From contig NZ_BBXF01000003.1 of assembly GCF_001570585.1 (NCBI RefSeq), forward strand, positions 221,353 to 285,352: a stretch of 64,000 bases of DNA, written 5' to 3'. Position numbers and translations under genes: made by a program. Below the pieces are notes generated by a model. The model made no database searches. It saw nothing but the letters and a program-made list of their open reading frames with translations, and was not told where the DNA came from. Source of the DNA: Herbidospora daliensis. Its GTDB lineage: Bacteria; Actinomycetota; Actinomycetes; Streptosporangiales; Streptosporangiaceae. This document shows positions 1 through 8,044 of this stretch, piece by piece (position 1 is the stretch's first letter; every line of letters begins with the position of its first letter).

Positions 1-633
1 GAACACCAGGTCGACCGCGCCGACGTCTTCCAGGGTGTCGTTCTCGAGGTCGGCGAACTCCCGCGCGCCGAAGTCGAGCGCCGTCCCGCGGTCGGCGGCG
101 CGTCCGGTGCCGATGACGTAGGCGCCCGCCTCGCGGGCGAGCTGCGTCGCCATCGAGCCGACCGCGCCGGCCGCACCGTGCACCAGGACACTCTGCCCCG
201 CCTGGACGCCTCCGTGCTCGAACAGCCCCTGCCACGCGGTCAGGCCGGAGATCGGCAGGCTCGCGCCCACCGTGAAGTCGACGTCGCCCGGCAGCGGCGC
301 GAGGTTGCGCGCCTCGACGGCCGCGTACTCGGCGAGGGTGCCGTCGCGAGTCCAGTCGGTGAGGCCGAACACCCGCTGGCCCACCGACAGTCCCCGGGTG
401 CCGTAGCCGAGGGCGCTGACCACCCCGGCCAGCTCGTGGCCGGGGATCGACGGCGTCCGGTCACGGCCGAGGCGGTCGGTCCAGGTCGAGGGCCAGGTCA
501 GCTCTCCCGGAGTGAATCCCGACGCGTGAACCTCGACCAGCACGTCGTTCCCGGCGGCCTCGGGCCGGGGCCGCTCGGCCAGCCTCATCCCGGCCGTGCC
601 CGCGGCCTCGTCCGTCACCACGATCGCTTTCAT
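1..633 (-). CDS. Zinc-independent MDR / quinone oxidoreductase-like protein, 3' end cut by window edge
   Basis: The first 211 residues, from an ATG at 631-633, read as a medium-chain dehydrogenase/reductase of the quinone oxidoreductase type. The start is MKAIVVTDEA, followed by a GroES-like fold with an 'IPGHELAGVV' segment. The NADPH-binding Rossmann motif 'VLVHGAAGAVGS' lies near residue 150. The cysteines that bind structural zinc in alcohol dehydrogenases are not visible. The family reduces quinones or enones with NADPH in the cytosol; the substrate is unknown. The gene is divergent from a TetR regulator, and a 14-bp operator-like palindrome lies 20 bases before its start, so it is probably the regulator's target. 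The C-terminus lies beyond position 1. Confidence 0.85.
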   Translation of the reverse strand, partial: MKAIVVTDEAAGTAGMRLAERPRPEAAGNDVLVEVHASGFTPGELTWPSTWTDRLGRDRTPSIPGHELAGVVSALGYGTRGLSVGQRVFGLTDWTRDGTLAEYAAVEARNLAPLPGDVDFTVGASLPISGLTAWQGLFEHGGVQAGQSVLVHGAAGAVGSMATQLAREAGAYVIGTGRAADRGTALDFGAREFADLENDTLEDVGAVDLVF

Positions 634-652
634 TCCACAGCTCCTTGATCGA

Positions 653-666
653 GGACTATTTGGTCC
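653..666. promoter_or_regulatory. TetR operator-like palindrome, copy 1
   Basis: GGACTATTTGGTCC has GGAC/GTCC arms. Its reverse complement, GGACCAAATAGTCC, differs at one base from copy 2 at 728-741. It lies just upstream of the oxidoreductase start at 633. Two near-identical sites in a regulator/target divergent region are the usual arrangement for TetR autoregulation; actual binding is inferred. Confidence 0.65.
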
Positions 667-727
667 AGAACGGATCCATAAAGATGCACGCTAGCAGATG
701 AGTCATGCCTGCAAGCCTTATCAATGG

Positions 728-741
728 GGACCATATAGTCC
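728..741. promoter_or_regulatory. TetR operator-like palindrome, copy 2
   Basis: GGACCATATAGTCC is a near-perfect palindrome matching copy 1 in reverse complement at 13 of 14 positions. It lies 37 bases before the TetR start at 779 and overlaps a TATAGT sequence that could act as a -10 element. Occupancy would therefore be expected to block transcription of the regulator. Confidence 0.65.
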
Positions 742-778
742 ATTCAGTGGCGGCAGTCAAACAGGGTAGCCTGAGCTG

Positions 779-1408
779 GTGAGCACGCCGGAGAACGCTC
801 AGCCGGGGCAGCGGCTGACACCACGCGGGGCCGCCACCCGGGCGCGCATCCTGGCGGCCGCTCTTGAGCTGATGTACGTGAAGGGCGTGAACGCGACCAC
901 GCTCGACGACGTCCGGGCCGCGAGCAACACCAGCAAATCCCAGTTCTACAACCACTTCCCGGACAAGGAGCGACTGGTCCGCGAAGTCGTCGCGGCGCGC
1001 GCCGCGCAGATCCTCGAACGCGAACGCGGCAACCTCGAGCGCCTGAAGTCGTTCCGCGGCCTGGTCCGCTGGCGCGACGCGCTGGTGCAGCGCAACGCAT
1101 TGAGGAACGGCGCCTACGGTTGTGCGCTCGGCTCGATGGCCAGCGAACTGGCCGACCAGGACGACCAGGCCCGCGCCACGCTCGCCCAGTCGTTCGTGGA
1201 ATGGGAGGGGCTGCTCGCGGCGGGCCTGCGGCGGATGCGGGACGACGGCGTGCTCAGCCCCGACGCCGACCCGGAAAGGCTCGCCACGGGTCTCATGGCC
1301 GCCCTCCAAGGCGGGTACCTCCTCGCCGAGACCGCACACGACATCAAGCCCATGGAGATCGCCCTCGACATGGCGCTCGACCACGTGAAGTCGTTCCTCA
1401 CCACGTGA
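779..1408 (+). CDS. TetR/AcrR-family transcriptional repressor
   Basis: This 209-residue protein has the standard TetR length. The N-terminal helix-turn-helix spans about residues 20-65 ('TRARILAAALELMYVKG', then 'SNTSKSQFYNHFPDKERL'). The all-helical C-terminal ligand domain is divergent, and its 'GCALGSMASELA' segment is common in TetR members that control oxidoreductases. The start is GTG at 779. The gene diverges from the MDR oxidoreductase, and the shared 145-base gap holds two matching palindromes, so it likely represses both itself and that gene. The ligand is unknown. It is probably not part of the polyketide cluster. Confidence 0.88.
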   Translation: MSTPENAQPGQRLTPRGAATRARILAAALELMYVKGVNATTLDDVRAASNTSKSQFYNHFPDKERLVREVVAARAAQILERERGNLERLKSFRGLVRWRDALVQRNALRNGAYGCALGSMASELADQDDQARATLAQSFVEWEGLLAAGLRRMRDDGVLSPDADPERLATGLMAALQGGYLLAETAHDIKPMEIALDMALDHVKSFLTT

Positions 1409-1485
1409 CAGCGCGCGGACGCAGCCTGGTCTGCCACACGTGAGGATCATGCTGGAGTGAGCGGCGAATACGGACTGTAGGGTCC

Positions 1486-2337
1486 TCAGCCGATGCACTC
1501 GGTGGCGGTGCGGATCAGGCCCGCCAGGGCGAGTGAGCGGCTGTGGGCCGGCCAGGCGATGTGCGTGACCACCTGGGGTGCGTCGATCAGCGGGATGGCG
1601 GCGTGTTCGGCCCACAACCAGGCGCGGGCGGAGTCGGGCACGACCGCGAGGGTGCGTCCAAGAGCGATGAGCTGGGCGAGTTGTGTCTGGTCGCGGATCT
1701 CGGGCCCAGGGCCGGGCGGGTAGACGCCGTAGCTGGGCCAGCGGGCGAGCGGCAGGCCGGGCACGTCGGCGACCTCGGCGACCGTCAACGACGCGCGGGC
1801 GGCGAGGGGATGCCGGGCGGGCAGCACGGCGATCTGTCCTTCGGTGGTCAGTTCCTCGCTGTCGAACCCGGCGAGGGAGTTGAACGGCGTGTGCATCAGC
1901 GCCGCGTCGGCGCGGCCGTCCCGCAGCAGGCCCTCCTGGTCGCAGAAGCCGCAGAGCAGCACCTCGATCTCGGCCGCGCCGGGGACCGCCGCGTACGCGT
2001 CGAGGAGTTTCTGCAGCAGCTCATGGGAGCCGGCGGCCTTCACGGCCAGCACCAGGCGGCTGCGGGGAGCATCCACGCCGCCGGCGCGCTGGGTGCGCCG
2101 GACGGCCGCGGCGGTCGCGTCGAGGGCGGCGCGGCCTTCGTACAGGAGCACCTCGCCCGCACCCGTCAAGGCCACCCCTCGGCGGTCGCGTTCGAACAGC
2201 ACGACGCCGAGGCGGCGTTCGAGCTGCTTGATCGCCCGCGACAGCGGCGGCTGGGCCATGCCGAGCCGCTCGGCGGCGCGGCCGAAGTGCAGTTCCTCGG
2301 CGACGGCCACGAAGTAGCGCAACTCACGCGTATCCAC
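1486..2337 (-). CDS. LysR-family transcriptional regulator
   Basis: This is a 283-residue LysR protein. The winged helix-turn-helix occupies residues 1-60 (DTRELRYFVAVAEELHFGRA, then 'LGMAQPPLSRAIKQLERRLG'), followed by a periplasmic-binding-protein-like effector domain from about residue 90. I chose the GTG at 2337 because family members begin 2-4 residues before 'LRYFVAVAEE'; the frame stays open further upstream but that part resembles nothing. The gene is divergent from a short-chain dehydrogenase 83 bases away, the classic LysR target layout, with a perfect T-N11-A palindrome between them. The effector is unknown. Confidence 0.9.
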   Translation of the reverse strand: MDTRELRYFVAVAEELHFGRAAERLGMAQPPLSRAIKQLERRLGVVLFERDRRGVALTGAGEVLLYEGRAALDATAAAVRRTQRAGGVDAPRSRLVLAVKAAGSHELLQKLLDAYAAVPGAAEIEVLLCGFCDQEGLLRDGRADAALMHTPFNSLAGFDSEELTTEGQIAVLPARHPLAARASLTVAEVADVPGLPLARWPSYGVYPPGPGPEIRDQTQLAQLIALGRTLAVVPDSARAWLWAEHAAIPLIDAPQVVTHIAWPAHSRSLALAGLIRTATECIG

Positions 2338-2345
2338 GCTCCGAC

Positions 2346-2362
2346 GATACCCGCCGGGTATC
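2346..2362. promoter_or_regulatory. LysR T-N11-A palindrome
   Basis: GATACCCGCCGGGTATC is a perfect 7-bp inverted repeat around a 3-base centre and contains the T-N11-A pattern of LysR recognition sites. It lies nine bases before the LysR start, as expected for the autoregulatory site. A second palindrome, TTGGCCGCGCCAA at 2382-2394, lies closer to the dehydrogenase start at 2420 and could be the activation site. Confidence 0.65.
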
Positions 2363-2419
2363 ACAGCCCACCGCATCGGTGTTGGCCGCGCCAATCGTCC
2401 CCGGACGACCATCGAGGGC

Positions 2420-3142
2420 ATGAACGAAACGAAGACCGCGCTGGTGACGGGCGCGAACAAGGGGATCGGCTACGCCATCGCGGCCGGACTGGGCGCCCTC
2501 GGCTACCGCGTCGGCGTGGGCGCGCGGGACGAGTCCCGTCGCGAGACCGCAGTGGAGAAGCTGCGGGCCGCGGGGGTGGACGCGTTCGGGGTGCCGCTGG
2601 ACGTGACCGACGACCGGAGCGTCACCACGGCGGCCACCCTGATCGACCGGCTGGACGTCCTGGTCAACAACGCGGGCATCTCCGGCCCGTTCGGCCCGGG
2701 ATGGGTCCAGGACCCGACGGCGCTCGACCTCGACGCGGTCAGGACGGTCGTGGAGACCAACGTCATCGGCGTCATCCGGGTGACCAACACGATGTTGCCG
2801 CTGCTGCGCCGATCGCCGTCGCCCCGCATCGTGAACGTCTCCAGCAGCGTCGCCTCGGTGACCCGCCAGGCCGACCCCGGCATCGTGGCCGGTCCCGTCA
2901 TGGCGGCCTACTCGCCGTCGAAGTCGTTCCTCAACGCCGTCACCGTGCAGTACGCCCGCCAGTTCGCCGGGACCAACATCCTGATCAACGCCGCCTGCCC
3001 CGGCCTGGTCGCGACCGACTTCACCGGCTTCACGGGCCGCGCCCCGGAGGAGGGCGCCGCCACCGCGATCCGCCTCGCCACCCTCCCCGACGACGGCCCG
3101 ACCGGCGGCTTCTTCGAGGACGCCGGCGTCATCCCGTGGTGA
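2420..3142 (+). CDS. Short-chain dehydrogenase/reductase
   Basis: This 240-residue classical SDR has the cofactor motif 'TGANKGIG' at residues 10-17, 'NNAG' near residue 92, the catalytic Ser in 'VNVSSS' and the Tyr/Lys pair in 'YSPSK'. It would be a cytosolic NAD(P)H-dependent oxidoreductase, probably of a carbonyl compound. The 'ALVTGANKGIG' start resembles plant-type carbonyl reductases. It is divergent from the LysR gene and is likely controlled by it. It is separated from the convergent mannosidase gene by a strong bidirectional hairpin. Nothing links it to the polyketide cluster. Confidence 0.88.
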   Translation: MNETKTALVTGANKGIGYAIAAGLGALGYRVGVGARDESRRETAVEKLRAAGVDAFGVPLDVTDDRSVTTAATLIDRLDVLVNNAGISGPFGPGWVQDPTALDLDAVRTVVETNVIGVIRVTNTMLPLLRRSPSPRIVNVSSSVASVTRQADPGIVAGPVMAAYSPSKSFLNAVTVQYARQFAGTNILINAACPGLVATDFTGFTGRAPEEGAATAIRLATLPDDGPTGGFFEDAGVIPW

Positions 3143-3164
3143 GCGATTCCGGGGACCGATGAGA

Positions 3165-3195
3165 AAGGGCGCCCTGCCGTCCGCAGGGCGCCCTT
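3165..3195. terminator. Bidirectional hairpin terminator
   Basis: The arms AAGGGCGCCCTGC and GCAGGGCGCCCTT form a perfect 13-bp stem with a 5-base loop. It lies in the 65-base gap between the convergent dehydrogenase and mannosidase genes, with an A run on one side and T pairs on the other. It can serve both strands. Confidence 0.85.
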
Positions 3196-3207
3196 CCCGG
3201 CTCGGTC

Positions 3208-6200
3208 CTACCGGAACGCCCACGTGAAGAGGTGCAGGGTGCCCTCGTCGGATGGGCCGAACGTGATGCTCTTCAGCTTCTTCGCCGGGTTCAGCGCGAT
3301 CGGCTGCGCCGCGAACACGTGCGCCGGGATCGGCTGCATCGCCCACGAACCCCCGTACAGCCGGTAGGGGCTGGAGGCGATGATCGTGTTGCCGTACTGC
3401 GGGGAGCCGCCGCCGTAGCTGAGCAGCCAGTCGCTCATGCCCAGGCTCGCGGTGGCGGTGGTGCCGTCGGTGTACGTGAGGGTCGCGTCCACCTCGGGAT
3501 AGCCCCCGGTGCCCGCCCCGAGGAAGGCGATCTGGGTCGCCCCGGTGGGGGCGGCGACCTCCAGCGGCTTCCGGCCGGGCAGGATGTCGTCCCACTCGCC
3601 TGGAGCGCGGTTCGGCCAGGTGAACGCGAAGCCGTTCCAGTTCACCGTCGCCCCCGGGGTGAGGCCGCCCGCGGCCAGCCCCTGGGCCGAGTAGCTGAAG
3701 TTGGCGCCGTCCACGTTGGCGCTGCCGGGCTTCGTGTCGTCGCCGATGCTGGCGTTGTTGTGGTGCCAGGCGGGGGTGCCGGGCTTGGCCACGTTCACCC
3801 GGATGCCGGCGAAGACCTGGCCCGAGCCGATGATCGGGATGCTGACCATGCCGAGCGGGGTGCCGCTGGGCACGGTCACCGTGATCCGCTGGGAGGCGGC
3901 GGCGCCGGCCGCCGGGTAGAGGGCGCCGCTGCTCGGGGCGACCGAGATGCCCGGCGGGGGCTTGGCCTCCCAGCGCACCGACGCGGCCGACCTGCTGGTC
4001 GAGCGGGCGGTGATGGTGGTCTCGAACGTCCGGCCCGGTTCGGCGGGGCCGCTGCCGGGGTTCAGGCCCAGCACGACCGGCTTGGCGCCGTCGTTGAAGG
4101 CGGGGGGCGCGTCGGCGAGGGCCGCGCCGAACGAGGTGTTCGGGGTGGTCGAGGTGGTGAAGTCGAGCCGGCCGCCGTTCCGCGCGATCGACTCCGGCAG
4201 CCACGCCTTCGTGGTGGCGACGCCGTTGACCTTCAGTGTCTTGACGTAGCGGTTGGCGGAGTAGGGCGCGTTGATCACCAGGTCGCCGGCCGGGCGCCTG
4301 ATCGTGATGGAGTCGAACAGGGGCGTGTTGACCAGCAGTTCGGCGCGGCCGGGGATGGCCGGGAACAGGCCGATCGCCGACCAGACGTACCAGGAGCCCA
4401 TCGCGCCGAGGTCGTCGTTGCCGACCAGGCCGTCGGGGGCCGAGGAGAAGAGCTCCTTCTGGATGCGCCGCACCAGGTCCTGGGTCTTGTACGGCTGCCC
4501 GGCCCACGCGTACAACCACGGTGTGGCGGCCGACGGTTCGTTGCCGAGGTAGGCGTAGGGCTGGTTCGGGCCCGCGTTGAGGACCTTGAAGAACTCGTCC
4601 AGGCGGGTGGAGGCGGCCGTGTTGCCGCCCATCGCGTCGAACAGGCCGCGCACGTTGTGGGGGACCAGCCAGTGGTACTGGGCGCCGTTGCCCTCGATGT
4701 AGGAGTTCATCGTGCCCGGGTCGAAGGGCGAGCGGAACGCGCCGTCGGCCATCTTCGGCTGGATCCACGTGTTGGCCGGGTTGAAGGTGGCCTGCCAGGC
4801 CTGGGCGCGCTTCATGAACTCGCTCGCCGTCGAGCCGTCGCCCAGGCGGGCGGCGAGCTGGGCGATGCCGAAGTCGGCGATGCCGTACTCGAGGGTGGTC
4901 GAGGGGTCCATCGGGACGTGGCCCTTGGCCATGTAGTCGGCGTTGCCGGGGCGCTGGTCGTAGCCGTGCTGCGGGTGGCCGATGTCCTTGGGGCCGACCC
5001 GGCGGGCCGACTCGGCCATCGCCTTCAGGGCGGAGGGGGCGTCGAAGTCGCGGGCGCCGAAGGCGTACATGCTGGCGAGGATCGAGTGGAACGGGTCGCC
5101 GACCATGACGCCGGTGATCGCGTTCTGGTGCGACCAGCGGTCCCAGACGTTGCCGACCGACTGCGCGTTGTCGTACATGGACTGGGCGATGTCGCTCGCC
5201 ACGTCGGGGGCGAGCAGGGCCAGGAGCTGGACCTCGCTGCGGTAGATGTCCCAGCCGGAGAAGGTGGCGTAGTGGTGGTGTCCCGGCTCGACCTTGTACG
5301 TCTGGCCGTTCATGCCGGTGTACGTGCCGTCGACGTCGTCGAAGACGTAGGGCTGGAGCAGCGCGTGGTAGAGGTTGCTGTAGAAGGTGCGCTGCTGCTC
5401 GTAGCTCCCACCGGTGATCCGCACCTGGCCGAGCCGGGTGTTCCAGGCGGCCCGCGCCTTGGCGGCGACCTGGGTCACGTCGTCCTGGCCGATCTCGGCG
5501 GCCAGGTTGGCCTTCGCGCCGGCCAGGCTCACGTACGACAGGCCCACCCGCATCTGGACGGGCGTGGCGGGGTCGAACTCCAGGTAGGCGCCCGAGCCGG
5601 GGCCGCTCACCGAGACGTCGCCCGAGGTGACCACCTCGGCGTTGGCGACCTTCGCCTCCGAGGCGTTGCGCACGCTCGCGCCGCCCGGCGTGACGGTGCC
5701 GTCCTTCCAGGTGCCGTAGCCGAGAATCGGCTGGTCGAAGGTGGCGTGGAAGTACACCTTGTAGCGCATCGGCGGGCCGCAGAAGCCGCCCGTCTGCACC
5801 CAGCCGGTGACGGTGTTGCCGCTGATCCGGGTCTCGCCGTCGTCGACGCCGTTGACCGAGCCGCTGGTGTTCAGCAGCAGCGTGCCCGGCTTGCCCGCCG
5901 GGAAGCCGAAGCGGGCGACCCCGCCGCGGGTGCTCGCCGACAACTCGGTCTTGATCCCGGTGTCGAGGACCGAGCTATAGAAGCCGGGGGCGGCCCGCTC
6001 GTTCTCGTGCTTGAACGTCTGGACGTAGTCGCCCCCGTGGGTCGCGGGCGAGCGGCCGATCCGGCCGGAGATCGGGATCACGGGGAAGTCCTGCGCGCCC
6101 GTGCAGCCGGGCCCGGAGATGTGCGTCATCGAGAACCCGCGCAGCCGGTCGTCCTCCCACGCGTAACCGCCGCCGGCGTTCTCCATGGTGTCGGGGCTCC

Positions 6201-6444
6201 ACTGCATCATGCCGAACGGCACGACCGCGCCGGGGAAGTTCATCCCCGCGCCGCCGCCGTGGCCGAAGTCGGCGGCGCCCGCCTTGGTGCCGAGGAACGG
6301 GTTGACCAGAGCGGCCACGTCGCTGACCGGCGTGGGCACGGTGTCGGCCACCGCGCCCGCCGGCAATGCCATCGCCGCCAGAAGCGCGGCGACCGTCGGT
6401 GCTGACCATATGGACAAAGGGCCCTCCATTGTTCGCGTGATCAC
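3208..6444 (-). CDS. Secreted GH92 family alpha-mannosidase
   Basis: The protein has about 1078 residues and begins with a signal peptide (hydrophobic 'TVAALLAAMALPAGAVA', residues 17-33). The mature part opens with 'VNPFLGT', typical of glycoside hydrolase family 92 (calcium-dependent exo-alpha-mannosidases). Other family features are 'GHGGGAGMNFPGAVVPFGMM', 'FSGWDIYRSEVQLLALL' and 'GNDDLGAMGSWYVWSAIG' near residues 660-690. After about residue 780 there is an immunoglobulin-like NEW3-type segment, then a C-terminal beta-sandwich that may bind carbohydrate. It probably trims mannose from exogenous glycans outside the cell. The start is uncertain: GTG at 6444 gives a positively charged n-region, while ATG at 6429 gives a shorter leader. 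It is unlikely to belong to the polyketide pathway. Confidence 0.88.
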   Translation of the reverse strand: MITRTMEGPLSIWSAPTVAALLAAMALPAGAVADTVPTPVSDVAALVNPFLGTKAGAADFGHGGGAGMNFPGAVVPFGMMQWSPDTMENAGGGYAWEDDRLRGFSMTHISGPGCTGAQDFPVIPISGRIGRSPATHGGDYVQTFKHENERAAPGFYSSVLDTGIKTELSASTRGGVARFGFPAGKPGTLLLNTSGSVNGVDDGETRISGNTVTGWVQTGGFCGPPMRYKVYFHATFDQPILGYGTWKDGTVTPGGASVRNASEAKVANAEVVTSGDVSVSGPGSGAYLEFDPATPVQMRVGLSYVSLAGAKANLAAEIGQDDVTQVAAKARAAWNTRLGQVRITGGSYEQQRTFYSNLYHALLQPYVFDDVDGTYTGMNGQTYKVEPGHHHYATFSGWDIYRSEVQLLALLAPDVASDIAQSMYDNAQSVGNVWDRWSHQNAITGVMVGDPFHSILASMYAFGARDFDAPSALKAMAESARRVGPKDIGHPQHGYDQRPGNADYMAKGHVPMDPSTTLEYGIADFGIAQLAARLGDGSTASEFMKRAQAWQATFNPANTWIQPKMADGAFRSPFDPGTMNSYIEGNGAQYHWLVPHNVRGLFDAMGGNTAASTRLDEFFKVLNAGPNQPYAYLGNEPSAATPWLYAWAGQPYKTQDLVRRIQKELFSSAPDGLVGNDDLGAMGSWYVWSAIGLFPAIPGRAELLVNTPLFDSITIRRPAGDLVINAPYSANRYVKTLKVNGVATTKAWLPESIARNGGRLDFTTSTTPNTSFGAALADAPPAFNDGAKPVVLGLNPGSGPAEPGRTFETTITARSTSRSAASVRWEAKPPPGISVAPSSGALYPAAGAAASQRITVTVPSGTPLGMVSIPIIGSGQVFAGIRVNVAKPGTPAWHHNNASIGDDTKPGSANVDGANFSYSAQGLAAGGLTPGATVNWNGFAFTWPNRAPGEWDDILPGRKPLEVAAPTGATQIAFLGAGTGGYPEVDATLTYTDGTTATASLGMSDWLLSYGGGSPQYGNTIIASSPYRLYGGSWAMQPIPAHVFAAQPIALNPAKKLKSITFGPSDEGTLHLFTWAFR

Positions 6445-6478
6445 AAAGAGGAAACGGGGCCGTGAGATGACGGGTCAA

Positions 6479-6508
6479 TTGGCAGAACTGGCGGTCACAA
6501 GTTGCCAA
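6479..6508. promoter_or_regulatory. Operator-like TTGGCA/ACTGGC/TGCCAA arrangement upstream of the carboxylase gene
   Basis: TTGGCAG at 6479, ACTGGC at 6487, ACAAG at 6497 and TGCCAA at 6503 occur in this order in the 192-base divergent gap between the mannosidase and carboxyltransferase genes. The same words in the same order (TTGGCAG, ACTGGCA, ACAAG, TGCCAG) occur upstream of the first PKS gene at 45017-45048. This suggests a common regulator; spacing differs between the two, so the site is tentative. Confidence 0.45.
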
Positions 6509-6636
6509 TAGACGTCTGCGCAGGTCACCGGCTTGCGAAGGGGTGACGGCGGAGAATAGGGGTTGGCCGCCGGAGCCGCGGCCGGGCACATTCGGCGAAA
6601 CACCGGTCTGTTCTCTCAGAGAATCGGGATTCGCGG

Positions 6637-8043
6637 ATGACGACCATGCCGATCGTCGAAATCGAGATGGATCACCGGGCTCCCTCGGCCCGGCTGGCCC
6701 GGCTGCTCGACCCCGGTTCGGCGGTGCCGCTGCACGCCGGCGACGACAGCGGGGTGCAGGCCGTGTGCGGGCGGGTGGACGGTTCGGTGGTGGTCGCGTA
6801 CTGCACCGACGCGACCCGGATGGGCGGCGCGCTTGGGGGAGCGGGCGCGGAGCGCATCGTCGAGGCCATCGGCGCGGCCGAACGGCTCGGCTGCCCGGTG
6901 ATCGGGTTGTGGCACTCGGGCGGGGCGCGCCTGGCCGACGGCGTCGAGTCGATGCACGGGGTCGGGCGCATGTTCGCGGCGATGACCCGGGTGTCCGGGG
7001 TGATCCCGCAGATCTCGGTCGTCCTGGGTCCGGCTGCCGGAGCCGCCGCGTACGGGCCGGCGCTCACCGACATCGTGATCATGACCGAGGACGCGCGGGT
7101 CTTCATCACCGGCCCCGAGATCGTCCGCAGCGTCACGGGGGAGCACATCGACATGGCCGGGCTCGGGGGGCCCGAGGCGCACGGCTCCAAGTCGGGGGTC
7201 GCGCACCTGGTCGCCCGCGACGCCGACGAGGCGTACGAGCAGGCGCGCCGGCTCACGGGCGTCTTCGCCCGGCCGGGCAGCTTCGACCTGGGCGCGCTCG
7301 CGGAGAGCCGCGACCTGGCCGCGATCCTGCCCGAATCGCCGCGCCGGGCGTACGACGTGCGCCCGCTCGTGCGCGCGATCGTGGACGAGGGCTTCCTGGA
7401 GCTGCAGCCCCGCTGGGCCGGCAACATCCTCGTCGGCCTGGGCCGGCTGGGCGGGCGGTCGGTGGGCGTGCTGGCCAACAACCCGATCCGCAGGGGCGGC
7501 TGCCTCGACACGCTCTCCGCCGAGAAGGCGTCCCGGTTCGTCCGCATGTGCGACGCGCTCGGCGTGCCGCTGGTGGTGGTCGTCGACGTGCCCGGGTACC
7601 TGCCCGGGGTCGCCCAGGAGTGGGACGGCGTCGTGCGGCGCGGCGCGAAGCTGCTGCACGCCTTCGCCGAAGCGGTGGTGCCCCGGGTGACCCTGATCAC
7701 CCGCAAGTCGTACGGCGGCGCGTACATCGCGATGAACTCGCGCTCCCTCGGCGCCACCGCGGTCTTCGCCTGGCCGGACGCCGAGGTCGCGGTCATGGGG
7801 GCCGAGTCGGCCGTCGGCATCCTGCACCGCAAGGCGCTGGCCGCCGCGCCCGACGACGAGCGCGCCGAGCTGAAGGCGCGGCTCACCCGGGAGCACCGGC
7901 GCGTCTCCGGCGGGGTCGAACGCGCCCTGGCGCTCGGCGTCGTCGACGAGGTCATCGCGCCCGAGACCACCCGGTTCCGGCTGGCGGAGGCCCTCGACCG
8001 GGCCCCGTTCAGGCGCGGCGACCACGGCAACATCCCGTTGTGA
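6637..8043 (+). CDS. Acyl-CoA carboxylase carboxyltransferase (beta) subunit
   Basis: This 468-residue biotin-dependent carboxyltransferase has two crotonase-like halves. The N-terminal half has 'GCPVIGLWHSGGARL' and 'GPAAGAAAYGP'. The C-terminal half has 'VVVDVPGYLPG' and 'KSYGGAYIAMNS', and the protein ends with the conserved 'HGNIPL'. It is about 50 residues shorter at the N-terminus than typical PccB/AccB proteins. It should move a carboxyl group from biotin to an acyl-CoA, giving malonyl- or methylmalonyl-CoA or an unusual extender; three of the four acyltransferases in the PKS look methylmalonyl-type. No biotin-carrying alpha subunit or epsilon subunit is in this window, so it must borrow them. 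It converges on the LAL regulator with only one base between the genes. Confidence 0.85.
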   Translation: MTTMPIVEIEMDHRAPSARLARLLDPGSAVPLHAGDDSGVQAVCGRVDGSVVVAYCTDATRMGGALGGAGAERIVEAIGAAERLGCPVIGLWHSGGARLADGVESMHGVGRMFAAMTRVSGVIPQISVVLGPAAGAAAYGPALTDIVIMTEDARVFITGPEIVRSVTGEHIDMAGLGGPEAHGSKSGVAHLVARDADEAYEQARRLTGVFARPGSFDLGALAESRDLAAILPESPRRAYDVRPLVRAIVDEGFLELQPRWAGNILVGLGRLGGRSVGVLANNPIRRGGCLDTLSAEKASRFVRMCDALGVPLVVVVDVPGYLPGVAQEWDGVVRRGAKLLHAFAEAVVPRVTLITRKSYGGAYIAMNSRSLGATAVFAWPDAEVAVMGAESAVGILHRKALAAAPDDERAELKARLTREHRRVSGGVERALALGVVDEVIAPETTRFRLAEALDRAPFRRGDHGNIPL

Positions 8044-8044
8044 G

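Noticed and set aside
178-648. A 156-codon plus-strand frame at the left edge
   Set aside because: The minus strand encodes a clear MDR oxidoreductase with a Rossmann motif; the plus-strand translation has no recognisable feature.
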